From assembly GCA_963971425.1 (NCBI GenBank), contig OZ020515.1:39847198-39911197 (forward strand): a DNA stretch of 64,000 nucleotides. The letters are read 5' to 3'. A program made the translations under genes and the position numbers. The notes under the pieces are model-generated. The model was given only the letters and a program-made list of their open reading frames with translations. It searched no databases and was not told the DNA's origin. Below are positions 44,928 through 57,287 of the stretch, in pieces. Numbering within the stretch: the stretch's first letter is position 1; the number at the start of each line of letters is the position of its first letter. This DNA comes from Bryoerythrophyllum caledonicum (Eukaryota > Streptophyta > Bryopsida > Pottiales > Pottiaceae).

Positions 44928-47147
44928 AGAGGCAAAGTCAGTCGGATATTTCAGATCGAGGAGTCGATCCAGATATCGAAAAAGAGACTCACAATTCATT
45001 GAACTCAGGTTTTCAACTTTCAGGTGATCTGCAAAAAAAAAATTGTCCTCTGATATTACAACTAAGAACTAAGTTTGTGCAGGGAGTTCTCCTGCAGAGT
45101 TGAATGAGGATGGGGGAGAAAGTGAGGATGTTGATATTTCAAGATCGGAACGGAAATCCTCAGAACCACTCTCGGCTTCGGATCTGGAGAAGCAGATGGA
45201 TGATCTGGTTCTGAAAGAAACTGTGAACACATCATCACTTCTTGATGGACTCCGATTTCAGCCAAAGGAGAAATCGAAGATTGACATCCCCCTGTGCCGC
45301 ATGATTGGGCTGCCGATCGTTCGACCTTACTTGAAGAACGATGTCATGGGGCTGGGTTTCCACTTTTTGAAGAACGGTTACATGGAAGGCTCTGGAGTTT
45401 TCTATGTTGCAACTAAGAACCACGACGGGAAGACTGTTGACATCTCAGAAGATATTGACAAGAGTTGGAGTCCATCCTGGATTGCTGCGAACGAGGCGTT
45501 GGAGCGGAGGTTGAATTCCGATCCAGACCTGCAAGTGTTCTCAAGAAAGATGTTTCATGTCTGGGATGGCAACCATCGACTCCAGGCCTGGCTTCCAATT
45601 ATAAACCGAGATCATCGTGATGATCCGAGTTGGCATTTTGCTGTCGAGTCCATTCTGCTGAATGTGAATGGATATGTTCATGTCCTTCTTTCAGCGTTGC
45701 ATCAAGTTAACTGGTAAGAATTTGGGGTGTGTGCTCAGTATTCTCGCTAGTATATCTTTACCATGAGTCCTAATGGCATATTGATTTGATGTAGGCGAAA
45801 CCAGAAGTCATTTGTTACGCCGAACCTGGTTCACAAGCTGTACCGCATTCAAGGGATGGCAGGGCAGCCTTTGAGTTACTTTGAGAAACTTGTATCCAAA
45901 GCCGAAATCAATGCTGCGGAAGCGAAGCAAAACTCCGTAAAGCGGACGTGGTACACGCTGACATTAAAATCCTTGAACAGTGTCCTCTATCAGGTTAGTG
46001 TTTGTACTCATAAGCTCATTTGCGAATTCCATGTTTGTTGAATTATCGAGGACTAGATGATTCGATTTCGTCATTCGTTTTCATTCGGATTAGCATAAAC
46101 GAGTCTTATGTTTGAAGCAAATTTTAGTCTGGCATTGTTTAGAAGTGATGAGAAGTGTGTTGAGTAGGGAGTGTGCCGCCAGCGGCACACCTCCCCCAGC
46201 GCTCACCAAGCCTCAAAATGAGACGACAGTGAGCGCTGGGGGAGGTGTGCCGCTGGCGGAGGTGCGCCGCTGGCGGCACACCGCCCCCAGCGCTCACTTT
46301 TCTCATTTTGAGGCTTGGTGAGCGCCAAGGGAGGTGTGCCGCTGGCGGCACACCTCCTCCTAAGCTAATGTGGAAACTTCACTTACCTCTAAACGTGGGC
46401 ACGGCAGTAATTGATCGTCTATGGCCTTCTGGACATCATTAAATTTTAGTGTTTGCGCTCTTATTCCCATGTCTTCGACAATTATGATACTCTAGAATCG
46501 TGCCGCCAACGGCAGAGTTGCATATCTGATTCGTGTTTGTGCAATGTCAATGCACCATTCTAGTCAGTATTTCATGATCAGTCTACAATTTTGCTTACAA
46601 TATTCTTCAAATATGTCACAGCAAGAGATCGGTGAAGCAGCTGCGGTGGCGCAGCGGAAGTTTGCTAAAAAATTTCCCGATCCTAATGAGTGGACCACAA
46701 GTGATGCGCACGATTTCGTCCGAAAAGCTGTGGAGAAGATGAGGTTATCCACGCTTTCAGAGCTTCGGAAGCAACTTCCGAATGCTGATCCTAAGCACAC
46801 TCCAGCATTTTTGAGTCAAGTTAAGCTTCACTACGAAGCTCATGAAGACGACACTGAGATGACTCAAGAGAAGCTCAGCATGCTCGCGACGTCTGCGATG
46901 GATCCCGCGATGAAAGTGAAATGGCTTCAGCGTTCGAACAGAGATGGAAACCTTAGAGAATCTCTTAGGTTTCCGAAGTCGAAGTTTCCTGATAGTGATT
47001 TTCCTGATTGGCTTCACCGTGCTACTTGGTGGGCTCAGGTATTCTTCGTTTATTATTTGTGACTTCCCAATTTTATGTTTACAGTGTCATTCTAATACGA
47101 TTCATTCCTTTGTCAGCTGTCATGCGAAGCAGAGAAGCTGTTGGAGG
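44928..47147 (+). pseudogene. ParB-like domain + DNA methyltransferase gene, 5' half (ParB-like part)
   Basis: Exons join in phase: 44928-45008, 45083-45713, 45795-45993, 46622-47038 and 47117-47147, all with GT-AG borders. An acidic leader precedes a ParB/sulfiredoxin-like domain whose signature FHVWDGNHRLQAW lies near 45560-45590. The remainder is helical (AHDFVRKAVEKMRLSTLSEL) and ends in a Trp-rich stretch before the hAT insertion. In bacteria and phages this domain is often fused to N6/N4 methyltransferases; the same order occurs here once the hAT is ignored. The upstream exons are cut off by CACTA, and the true start is not seen. It is unclear whether this is a host gene or part of another mobile element. 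Confidence 0.6.
46167..46365. repeat. Nested fold-back of family-B palindromes in an intron
   Basis: Three GTGTGCCGC(C/T)(A/G)GCGGCACAC dyads alternate with CCCCCAGCGCTCAC/GTGAGCGCTGGGGG arms and CAAGCCTCAAAATGAG with its inverse CTCATTTTGAGGCTTG. A palindromic unit has thus been duplicated in inverted orientation. It lies in the intron 45994-46621. Confidence 0.9.
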
Positions 47148-47324
47148 CAGGGTTGTCATAACGGACGGGTTGAGGTGATCGGACGGGACAACCGGACGGG
47201 CGGTCCGGACGGCACGGACGGAAGGTTCGGACGGATTGCCCGAAGTGCGCCCAGTAATTTTTTGCAAGTAAGAAATTTTTACTGTGATTGCCACATCACA
47301 TACGGACGTGTTACGCCACCATGG

Positions 47325-47462
47325 CACTAGGGCAGGGACGTCTCCGTGAGGGGCGGGGACGTCTATGCCCCAGGGGCGGGGACGTCAACGCCCTTAGGGC
47401 GGGGACGTCTACCCCCTGGGGCGGGGACGTCCCCGCCCCTCATGTAGGCGTCCACGCCCCTG
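47325..47462. repeat. Family-C palindrome array (GGGGCGGGGACGTC)
   Basis: Five to six copies of GGGCGGGGACGTC with complementary GACGTCCCCGCCC halves, including one near-perfect dyad at about 47418-47440. Confidence 0.9.
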
Positions 47463-47696
47463 CATCATTGAGCGGATAGGCCTTAATGTCTGGAAGCAAA
47501 ATCTGTTTATTACATTAAAAAGAAATACGATAAAACAACAATTCCCTAATCTCATACTTCCAAACCAAGTAATATCTTGTAGTTATCTAAGAAACCTTTT
47601 TCTCTCCTAGCTTCTTCTATGAATTATCACAACTCTCTTGATTTCGCATACATATATGTAGTTACTTTTCTTGTCCTTTAATTATTGGGTAGAAGT

Positions 47697-48296
47697 CAGC
47701 TAGGGTTACTCACTTTTGGGCAAAAAAAATATACCCAAAAGTATATTTTTTTGGCCAAAAAACTTAATTTTGCCCAATTTAATGGAAAAAAAAGGTTTAT
47801 CTTCCGAAAAAATTATGTTTCAAGATGGTTCTATGCATGATGTATCTTATTGGATAAAAAATCAAAGAAAAAATCAACATTGAGTCCTATTTTAGGAGCC
47901 TTGAAGAAATATCTCGTTTTTTAGCAATAAAAGTGAAAATAAGTTCCCGATCTAGAATTTTCAATTATAATATATGAACACATTATGGCTTGAATGTGTC
48001 CCAAAACTTTTGGAGTGTTTCACTTCCTAGAACTCTCAAAATAGGTATATTTGGCAAATGTCATATACTTGTGACAGGTATATACTGATGAAAGATATAC
48101 CTATATTGGCCAAATCGTAAATCAAAACTCAACATTTTTGAGGTTCCTAGACTTTAAATCAAGGCAAATATCACATTCCATCAATAGAATTCCAAGATCA
48201 ATCCCACATTTGCACTATGCAGCAAAAGAAGGTTCGTGACTCTTTCCAAAACCATTTGTGACACTATAAATATACCACCTTAGTGGACTTTCACCC
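47697..48296. mobile_element. ~600-bp non-autonomous DNA element, copy 2 (intact)
   Basis: Uninterrupted homologue of the element split at 20-33 kb, with the same GGGT...AAGTC termini and a 4-bp duplication TATT (47693-47696, 48297-48300). It provides the empty site that defines the LINE borders. It sits at the 3' end of the hAT transposase, and its outermost bases now encode the last residues and stop of that frame. Confidence 0.92.
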
Positions 48297-51200
48297 TATT
48301 CAAACGGCCCGATCTGCGCACTCCTTCGGTGGACGGGCCACCCATAACCGCATCTCGAAGTACGATATCATCATCATCTGGTGCCTCATCGCAATCTGGA
48401 CGGTTGTCATCATCAGCTCCTTCACCGTTCTCATCTGAGAATTCTCCATTGCTATTATCCGTAGTCCAAAAGCCCTCTATTTCAGAGTTGTCATTGTGAA
48501 GCTCGACGACTGTTTCACCATCACAACGCGAGCGTCTGAATCTCTTTTGTCGATGTGCGTGAGGATCATCGCCGTCGAAATTTATGGTTGGGCCGCTGGT
48601 AGGACGAATTTCTCGATTCGGAACAACAAACGCCAGAGTTGTTGAAGAGCGTCCTGGAACATACGTATCCAAAAACGGTTGTACAACCACGTTCGAATCT
48701 CGTGCCCCTATTCCAAGGAGGGGACGTCTACGATGCCTTGAGGAGGATGCTTCACCGTTGTTTCTTCCTTCACGGCCTCTAGCCGCTCCACGGCCTCTAG
48801 ACCCTCCACGAGCATTAGTCCTTGCACTCGGTTGTATATATTGACCCATTGGATGAAGAGGCGTCCTTGTAGCGGCCAAAGGGGGTCTGCCATTTCTGGT
48901 AGTAGTAGCGGAAGTGTTTAGACCCATCCCCTCAACGCCTACTCTTTGTTGAAAAGGTCCATACATGGCATTCGCCGTTCTAGGAGAAGAGGAATTCCGG
49001 GAAGGCGGCGCTGGTACATTCTGGTCATTGATAACCGTAGGCAACACTACAACTGGGGATGGTTGTGGCTCAAGTTCCTCTGTGAATGCAAAAGCATCAT
49101 CGGGGTCTACATATTCTGGGTCAAAACGCTTTCGTTGATTAACAACCCTTTCATTTCTTCGAGTCGTCCCTACAATTGTTGTGTTTACAACATTTGCGTT
49201 AGAGTCTCATTGAACGACTCCAGTGCTATGAAATGATGCACCCATTCCAATAGGACTCTCTTGGCCATACCGGATTTCAACCGATGCTTAGTTGTTTTGA
49301 GTCGCAGTATTTACTGCGTTCTCTCCCGCTCCATTGTTGTCGCCATCTCCGTTTCCACCACCATAGTCTGATGAAGAATTGTCCTCGTTGCGAACATTCC
49401 CGACATTGCCCCCCCCGTTTCAGGCTCTTCAAGGTTAGTCACATTTGGGATGTCGCTCTCTGAGGAAGTAGACAAAGGTTGCACTTCATGAATGCCCTCA
49501 TTTTGATGAAGATGAGGCAAAGGACTGCGACGAGGACTTTGATTCCAAGGTCCCCAACGACCTTGAGCCAATTATTCTTCCACATCGTCATCATCTCCGT
49601 AATAGTTTCTCGTTTCCTCAAGATGATTGGCACCTTCCGCCCAAAGATTAGGGTGTCCACGGTACTCGAGCGGAGTGCGGGGAGTTGCCATATTGTGATC
49701 CTCCTCTTCCTCGGCTATCAACACATCAAATTCACGATTAGGTTCACCCACCGGGACTGGCCCTAGGGCATCTGGGTCGGAATCCTCCGAGTGAATATTC
49801 GCATCGTACCATCGAACAGGATCGGCCCCCGGTCTTTGTTGAAGGCATCGGCTATTGGTATAAATATACACCAATGACGCAGCCTTTTCTGTCGCTAATC
49901 GATTTCAGCTCTTGTTGTGGACAAACGAGTACATACTCCAATTTCGTTCGCAAGAGCTTGCTGAACACGTAAGGGCTAGAATACGAATAGCTATTTTAGA
50001 CAATGCCTTGTCTGCGATCCTGGCCCACCATTGGTGGAGTTGAAGCTTTGTCTGGCGGATGTCAGATGCCTCAGTAGGGCCATATGGTCCTGTGCCCTCC
50101 TCGTACTGTGTTAACTCATATTGGACGTCCTCATATGAGACTTCCAATACCTCCATCATTTTGCGAACAACCCGATTCAATGCTCTTTGTGCGATTCCAT
50201 CAGCCCTAAGCGCCACATTATCCTTGAGGTACGGATTCAAAAGAGCCCCGGCGTAGTGAACATCGGTAAAAACCATTTGCCACCGTGCATCAAAAGATTG
50301 CTCAAGAGTGGATGCTATGTCAGCTCGTAGAGTAAAGGGTGACTCTCTCAAAGAGTACACGTGTTCTCGCAAATTATGCATCACGAGCCACGCACGACCC
50401 ATGGCTGGTTCGCGGCCATCAAACACACGCAATGCCTTCAAAACATCCCCAGTCATGTGCACGTAATTCTGACATCGTTGCCAAAAGGCCACATCTTCGA
50501 TGGTGAGCACCACATTACGCGCTGCGATTGTTGCTTGCTCTCCATCTTGTTTGTTCCGTTGGGTTGCAAAGTAGTTTACAACACGGGGGTGGTCTTTCAA
50601 CTGCTCCAACACTCCTTTGAGTCTTACCAATCGATCCAACATAAGGAAATTACAAGCAAAGCGGGTTTCAGTGGGCACTACAACATGCAGGTTTGGACTC
50701 AACTCACGAAGTGTCCCCATTGTCGAATGATGGTTTCTAATATATTAGCACAATTTCTTTGCCCTCTCTATTAAATCTTTAAATTCTTGGACCTTCGCCC
50801 AATCTTCCAACATGAGATCCAATGCATGTGCCATGCACCCCTGCTTGTGAATGTGTGGGTATGTGAGAATAATATCATCCATCGCTCCAAGCATGTTGGG
50901 AGCATTGTCTGTACAAATCTGTGTCACATTCTTGGAATCCACCTTCTCAATGTAAACTTTCACTTGGTCCGCTATGTACCGCATGGACTTCTTCTCACCA
51001 CTGGTGTCTATGCTCCCCAAGAATACGTCACCAGTGGGGCACGACATCATTAAATTCATGAGGGGCCTCCGATGGACATCATCCCAACCATCCGTACATA
51101 TCGACACCCCATAATTCTTGATGGCAAAACCAACTTTGGCTTCAATCTCTTTCTCAATTTGCAACCTCTTAGGTTCAATCAATCTAGTCCTCAACTGGTG

Positions 51201-51830
51201 ATATGTAGGAGTGTACTCAAACTTTGCCACATATGTCGCCCTCACTGCATCGATGAACGCTTGATTTCGTGCCACATTAAAAGGCACATTCGCTTGATAG
51301 AAAAAAGTCGCCCACTTCTCATCAAGTTCCTTCCTCTTTGCAATGTTAAAAGCATCAAGCATCCGTTGTTGATGTAGTTGCCCAGATCTAGTGGAATTCG
51401 AGGCGGCCTGACCACCCGACACATGTTCGCGGTCGTTTCCTTCAGAGAGATTAGGCACTCCTTCTTGAGGCCCACTTGTTACCCCACCCGCCACATTATC
51501 TTGAGCGTCGGATTGGCTTGAAGTGTCAATAGTTGGTGCCCTCGATGGACCACTCGGGCCTGAATCTCCGCCATACATGTCCCCGCCCGTCATTCGTTGC
51601 GGAACAATGTTTCCACAATTGGCAAATCGACTTCGTACATAGGGAAGTAGGCTACGACAAATCGACCTCTCTGACTTGGCGCCGTATCCAAAGTGAGCGA
51701 ACGCACGCTCACGTTTGTAGCTAAAAGTATAGTTACAGAAAACACAACTCACTCTGCCCCCGTTGTCACCAAAATTGTACCAAGGTTCCCATTCTTTTGT
51801 TTGCTTCCTTTGACTTCCCATTGCATTCAC
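48280..51830 (-). pseudogene. hAT transposase (BED finger, DUF659, dimerisation domain), decayed
   Basis: The frame starts near 51830-51818 (MGSQRKQTKEW). A BED-type finger (VSCVFCNYTF...HFGYG) is followed by the DUF659 catalytic region (GVSICTDGWDDVHRRPLMN, ICTDNAPNMLGA, HKQGCMAHALDLMLED), then helical sequence and the C-terminal dimerisation motif (WWARIADKALSKIAIRILAL, SSCERNWSMYSFVHNKS). An Arg/Gly-rich and acidic tail ends RRSGRLNR. In-frame stops are at about 50745 (TAA), 49905 (TGA) and 49572 (TAA), with a frame change between 49310 and 49050. The last four residues and the stop come from the inserted 600-bp element. This copy is unlikely to make transposase. Confidence 0.88.
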
Positions 51831-52119
51831 GGCTTATGCCAAATAATGTGCAAGTCCCGTCTAAGCCAAAATCCGGGGCTAGTTATAGTATAGAATCAGG
51901 TGAAAATGTGAGGTCCGATAGCGTAGGTGCAATGCTTGAACCAATTTTTACATCACCTCAGCCGCACACCAGTGCCGCGTGCCACCCAAGTAGACTCGCA
52001 AGGAGCTCAAACTGTATTGAGGTCCAAGAGATAGAGGCCAAGTGACAAGCGTGAGGACAATCGGCCCTCCCCGAACCTTTTATACACGAGCCAAGAACGG
52101 GTGGGACCTGAAGGGCCAA

Positions 52120-52505
52120 GGGCGGGGACGTCTCCGCCCTGCCCTGTTATAGGGAGACGTCTCCGTCCCTGCCGGGTAAGGGCGGGGACATCCCCGCCCC
52201 TGCACGATATGGGCGGGGACTCTCCGCCCCTGCCCGGGTAAGGGCGGGGACGTCCCCACCCCTGCAAAGTAAGGGCGGGGACGTCTCCGCCCCTGCCGGG
52301 TAAGGGCGGGGACGTCTCCGCCCCTCCAGGGTAAGGGCGAGGACGTCCCCGCCCCTGCACGGTAAAAACGGGGACGTCTCCGCCCCTGCCCGGGTAAGGG
52401 CAGGGACGTCTCCGCCCCTACCCTGGTAAGGGCGGGGACGTCTCCGTCCCACCAAGGCAGGGCGGAGACGTCCCCGCCCTTACTTGGGTAGGAGCTGGGA
52501 CGTCT
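52120..52505. repeat. Family-C palindrome array, main block
   Basis: About eleven units of GGGCGGGGACGTC(T/C)CCGCCCC(T) are separated by GCCCGGGTAA- or GCACGGTAA-like linkers, with period ~34-37 bp. The Pro/Gly/Asp-rich minus-strand frames across it are repeat artefacts. It lies between the transposase start and the truncated RING-family gene and may hold regulatory or transposase-binding sites. Confidence 0.9.
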
Positions 52506-52740
52506 CCCCAACCCAGGAGAAGGAGGCCTCTGGGGCATTTTGGGTGCTTAGGCACTCCTCCTCTCTATGAGGAGGGTGGAGGTTTTAATATAGGGTACCT
52601 TATTTTTGGTTCCGACAAGATTGCGACGCACTTAAAATTAGAAGCAGGTTATGTCTACGAAGGAAGGCTTTCGGAAAAGTACTCCTTTTGTCCTTTGACC
52701 GCATGCTCTCCAATAATGAACACCTTTATTAGCTCCCTAA

Positions 52741-53002
52741 TAAACCAAATAGTGGATAGCATGGGAGCTATGCAAGTCCCCATCCACAACGGGTAGTATA
52801 AGCCTCTAGTAGAATGTAATGTGCAAGTTCTCTAAATTAATAATTTAAACACAATTGCCCCACAAAAGATTAGGAATGTACCACATACCATGAAAGCAAA
52901 AAAATAAACCAAGTAGTGGATAGCATGGGAGCTATGCAAGTCCCCATCCACAACGGGTAGTATAAGCCTCTAGTAGAATGTAATGTGCAAGTTCTCTAAA
53001 TA
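52741..53002. repeat. ~97-bp direct repeat
   Basis: TAAACCAA..TAGCATGGGAGCTATGCAAG... at 52741-52838 recurs at 52905-53002, 164 bp away. A fragment recurs at about 54730. The stretch sits downstream of the truncated RING-family gene. Confidence 0.85.
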
Positions 53003-53112
53003 AATTGTACCATTACAAACAAAAAGGATATTTAAAACCATACAATGTTTAGAGCAAAAGTATTGTTCACAAAATTGATTTGCTACGTCCTAAAACCTTT
53101 AAATACTCCTAG

Positions 53113-53790
53113 TCAATAGTAACGTTGGTGAAGGGCTCGTTCGGTCCTCCTCAGCCTACCACTTGCTTGTGCCTTTTCGCTCGCGACTTGGACGTGGGTT
53201 TCGTCGGAGTCATCATCTGAACTTGACGTGTTAGTATCATAGCTAGGTGTGTCGTCCATCACAGTCATGAACTTGCCCAATCCACATTCCGGATACTTGC
53301 GCCATCCCATTGGAATTATTCCATTTTCAGGGCGAGGAATTTTCACCTTCCCCGGCATCGACTTCAAAGTGGACCATTCCACTATCTTGCCCAACTTCAC
53401 CTCCGCATGAACACCCCGCGCAATGAAGAGATTTACTTCGTTGCATTTGACGAATGGGACGTCATACAACACCTGGTAAACTTCGATGCATCGGTTTTTA
53501 AACGCCTCGTCGATGCAATGTTTCAATTTTGCCTTGTGGAAGCGCCGGTGATAGTTGTGTCGCGCCTCTGCGAAAGCCTTGTCGATGTGGCACCACTCAA
53601 TGTAGTTCGCACAATCATCAAAACTCCATGGCTCCACTACGTCCTCCCAACCTCGAAAAGCCAACTTCTCGGGATTTCGAAGAACGTGCAACCGCTTCCG
53701 ATGGGCGTTCCCCGCTCTTGCACGGGTCTTGTCACGCTCCTCCTTGGCCAATTGTCCGGATGAAGACATGGTGTGCACGTGTGAATGCAA
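53113..53790 (-). CDS. Truncated paralogue of the hAT coiled-coil/RING gene
   Basis: A 225-codon minus-strand frame, with likely start MSSSGQ at 53769. It is clearly related to the N-terminal part of the gene at 55-57 kb: both share KRLHVLRNP, EPWSFDDCAN (or FEDCAN), IEWCHIDKAF, HNYHRRFHKA, NRCIEVYQVLYD and ARGVHAEVKLGK. It ends after an acidic/Ser tail (SSSDDDSDETHV) and lacks the coiled coil and RING. The frame is intact here, including the Trp codon that is a stop in the longer gene. Function unknown; it arose by a segmental duplication that also copied 3' flanks and palindromes. Confidence 0.6.
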   Translation of the reverse strand: MHSHVHTMSSSGQLAKEERDKTRARAGNAHRKRLHVLRNPEKLAFRGWEDVVEPWSFDDCANYIEWCHIDKAFAEARHNYHRRFHKAKLKHCIDEAFKNRCIEVYQVLYDVPFVKCNEVNLFIARGVHAEVKLGKIVEWSTLKSMPGKVKIPRPENGIIPMGWRKYPECGLGKFMTVMDDTPSYDTNTSSSDDDSDETHVQVASEKAQASGRLRRTERALHQRYY

Positions 53791-53917
53791 AATTCTGGCG
53801 TCGATGGATGAATGAGACCTCGCACGACGCCCACATCCAGCTCAATGAAGAGATGGTGGATAGGAGTATGCGAGGTGGAGACAAATGAGGTCCCCCTCCA
53901 TTAAAATAGTAATCCGG

Positions 53918-54000
53918 TGGGGGCGGAGACGTCCCCGCCCCTGCCCGGGTATGGGACGGAGACGTCTCCGCCCCACCAGGGCAAGGCGGGGACGTTTGCT
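53918..54000. repeat. Family-C palindromes
   Basis: Two to three GGGCGGAGACGTC-type dyads lie upstream of the truncated gene. Their position mirrors the array upstream of the longer paralogue. Confidence 0.85.
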
Positions 54001-55010
54001 TGTAAATTGGGGGGGGGGGTTCGTCCCCACAAAACTTTCCAAGGAGGTGTTTGAGGCCACTCCTTCTTGCCCGAAGCACTCCTCATCTCCATGAGGCGGG
54101 TGCACAATTAAATATGGGGTGATTTATTTTTGGTTCCGACAAGATCCTAATGCACTTAAAATAACATGCAGATTATGTCTCTTCCTAGTTCTAGGGAGGA
54201 AGGCGAAATGGAAATTACAACTTTTGTACTTTGACGGCATGCTCTCTAATAAGGAACACATTTATTAGCTCCCTATTAGTTTTGGAGCAAACATAAGAGT
54301 GTAGGAAATTATTTCCTTCCAAAGAAAAAAAAAATTCCTTGTCTTTAGTGGAAAATAACGCTTCAACTCAAGTCAAAGATTTTCACATATTGCCAAAAAT
54401 ATAACGGGCAAGGTACCAAAAACAAAAACGTCTTACCACATAAAACTTAGAGATTTTAATTTTTTATACTTTTGATTTTTTCCACAACAATATGTGGTGT
54501 AGACCCTCATATTGACCATAAATATACATCAATCTAAAACATATCAAGTATCTAAAAACTAAAACGTTACTTGCCCATTTTTTAGCTTCCACTACTAGCA
54601 TAGTTGACTTGAATAAGATACACCCTTTTTCTACCTCTAACAATTGGTGTATAAGGAACTAACATCATCCTAAACTACCATTAGTAATGGATTTAGGCCT
54701 TATCTAGTACAAAAATTTGATACCAAGCAGTGAATAGCATGGGAGCTATGCAAGCCTTTCAATCCGTGTGGTTAAAATTTATGAAATTTTGTGGGGACAT
54801 TAACAAAGAAGTATTTATTGTGATCCTACGGTTAGATGTAGAAATAAAAAGGTTTTGTCTCCATTCTTAGGCATTATACTATAGCCTCGCAGTTTTGAAG
54901 TGTTTTTGGTGCAAAAATGCCTTGGTCCTTTAGGGATTAAAAATGTTTGGAGGTTTAAAACTTTGTCCACACCATTTTTTTTAATACAAACGCACAAATC
55001 CTTATGAGGC
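54001..55010. other. Spacer between duplicated hAT cargo genes
   Basis: 54,098-54,290 is homologous to 52,567-52,740 (TTATTTTTGGTTCCGACAAGAT.. and GGCATGCTCTC.AATAA), supporting a tandem duplication. The remainder is AT-rich with no supported gene. Confidence 0.7.
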
Positions 55011-57119
55011 TTAAGTACATCCATAATCACACGGATTAACACCACTATTATCGAGCAAGAAGTCGATTCCGTCATTTCGGAAAATATCTTTCCACTCTGA
55101 TTCCGATAATTGTCTTAGTTCTTGCGGGTCTGGTTGGTCAACGTCGTGAGAAATGCGATCCCCGTTGTCGTCTGTGATGCGAATTCCGTCAACGGCCCAC
55201 AACCATTGCCGTGGATGAGGTCCGAAACGAAATTGCTCCCCGTTCTCATCCCAATGGCCATTAAAGCATTGGTAGAAGAAATTTCGTTTTCCTTGACTGT
55301 ATTTGTCCTTTAACGGGATCAAATTCTTGCACACCCGGACAATCTGCTCCGGGTCCCTTTCCCAACCCCACTCGTTTGAGAGGTGCATCTTATCCAACGA
55401 GTGCATCTTCAGTTTCCAGCTCCACACCAAATCTTTTCCCCACATATGTGATTGATCATGAGCGTTCGTCACATTGAACTCCCAATGCGGGGGCATGTAT
55501 GGAACTAATCCAAAATGTCCGTACAATCGCTCGTGAAAAGGGGCCTTGCACAATGAGCACCGCCGGCGTACGACCATCAAGCTAATCAAACAAAATGGAT
55601 GGTACAAGTGCTCACAAGTGCCTAGATGCATCCCACCTTCTGGACCAAATGGGTTTAGACAAATTGAGCAAGTCGTACCGTCGGATACGAAGCTCGAAGG
55701 TTGTGGCCACAATAACATGGGTTTGCCCCGATGATCGAAGGTAGATGAAACCTCCTTTTTGAAATCCCATTTGTAACGGGACCAATCGATGGTTGTTTGC
55801 CCACCAGCGGTTTTCACCATCGCCATTTCATCCATCTTGAAAAGATCATCTACGAGGGCCCACGATGTCAAACCAAACACCCTCTCCTAGTTGTTTTTGG
55901 TATAGTTGTTGTCGATTTTTTGGAATTCCGCCACCAATTGTCGGGACCGATCGACCGTGAAGACGCATGCCAACTTCCATTGATAGTAATGTTCTACCAA
56001 CACATCCAAGCGACTTTGTAGTCTTGAATTCTCTTCAAGCGCTTTAGTGAGCTCTTTGCCGCCGTCACCCCCCACACCCTTTTCTTTGTTGACCATAGCT
56101 TTGTCTGCGTTGGTAAGGGCCTCATCAAACGACAATGAATCGTCTTGGGTTGACACGTGTACAAGCACTTCTTCCTCCCGTCGTGGATTCCGATCTTCTG
56201 TGGTCATTGTACTAGTTTGAAGGGCAAGTCGGAGCTCCTCCATATCACGTCGTTGCTGGTCAATAACAATGTTTTTATCATTGACATCAACTCTCAACTT
56301 GCGAACCTCATCGCGCAATGACAATAGTTCTGTTGTCTTCCCTTCCAATTGGTTTAGCAAGGTTTGGATAGTGTTGGCAAAAATAGCACCAGTAGAGGCT
56401 TCTAATGTTCGATCAACAACCGCGGGGGATTGTACCTGAGCCCCAACTTCATTAATAGTATTATTAACGACTACGTTATCCGTTTGTTCCGCCCTCCTTC
56501 GTTTGGTGTGCGCTTGTGTCCTTTGGCTCCTTGTGATTCGAACGTGGGATCCGTCAGAGTCTGTATCCGTGTTTGAGAGATCGGTCTCGTACGTGTCGAC
56601 CGGTTCAGTCTTCGCCATCGATTTGCCCAATCCGCCTTCTGGATACCTCCGTGTCTCCATTGGAATCAATCCATTCGCCGGAGAAGGAACTCTTATGCTA
56701 TCTCCCATGGCTTTCAAGGTGGACCAATCCACCCTCTTGCCCAATTTTACCTCCGCATGGACACCTCGCGCAAGGAAGAGATTTACTTCGTTGCGTTTGA
56801 TATAAGGGATGTCGTACAAGACCTGGTATACTTCAATGCACCGATTTTTGAACGCCTCGTCGGTGCACTTCCATAAATTTGCCTTGTGAAAGCGTCGGTG
56901 ATAATTGTGTCGCTCCTCCGGGAAAGCCTTGTCGATATGGCACCACTCGATGAAGTTTGCGCAATCCTCGAAACTCCAAGGCTCCGGAACTTCTTCTCAA
57001 CCTTTAAAAGCCAATTTAACAGGATTCCGAAGCACATGCAACCTCTTCCGCTGCTTGTTTCCCGATCGTAGTCGACTCTTGTCTCGTTCTTCTTTATTCA
57101 TTTTTACCGACGTGGCCAT
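55011..57119 (-). pseudogene. hAT cargo gene: N-terminal domain, coiled coil and RING finger
   Basis: One minus-strand frame of ~702 codons from ATG 57119 (MATSVKMNKEERDK) to a stop at 55011, broken by TGA at 56997-56999 (Trp in the paralogue) and TAG at 55887-55889. The conserved N-terminal domain (IEWCHIDKAF, ARGVHAEVKLGKR) is followed by a basic KRRR patch, then a long coiled coil (LLNQLEGKTTELLSLRDEV and on), then a RING-H2-like finger: CSICLNPF...C-EH-LYH-PFC...CSLCKAPF (about 55570-55700). The last part (WAVDGIRITDDNGDR) is unassigned. A RING finger suggests E3 ubiquitin ligase activity, possibly acting on a host or element protein. That is an inference, since both stops would have to be bypassed. 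Confidence 0.65.
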
Positions 57120-57287
57120 GGGTGGGAAAAATCTGAATAATATATGTAATGCAAATGGATGAAGTCCTCACACGACGCCCACAACCAACTCAATTAAGAG
57201 GTGGATGAAGAGGGAGTATGTGAGGCGGGGACAATTAGGGGTGTGTACGATATTATATAGCCGATAGACAAACCACTGGTCTAGGGT

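Noticed and set aside
52007..52538. Repetitive Gly/Asp/Pro/Arg polypeptide frames
   Set aside because: Encoded entirely by the family-C palindrome array and open in several frames at once.
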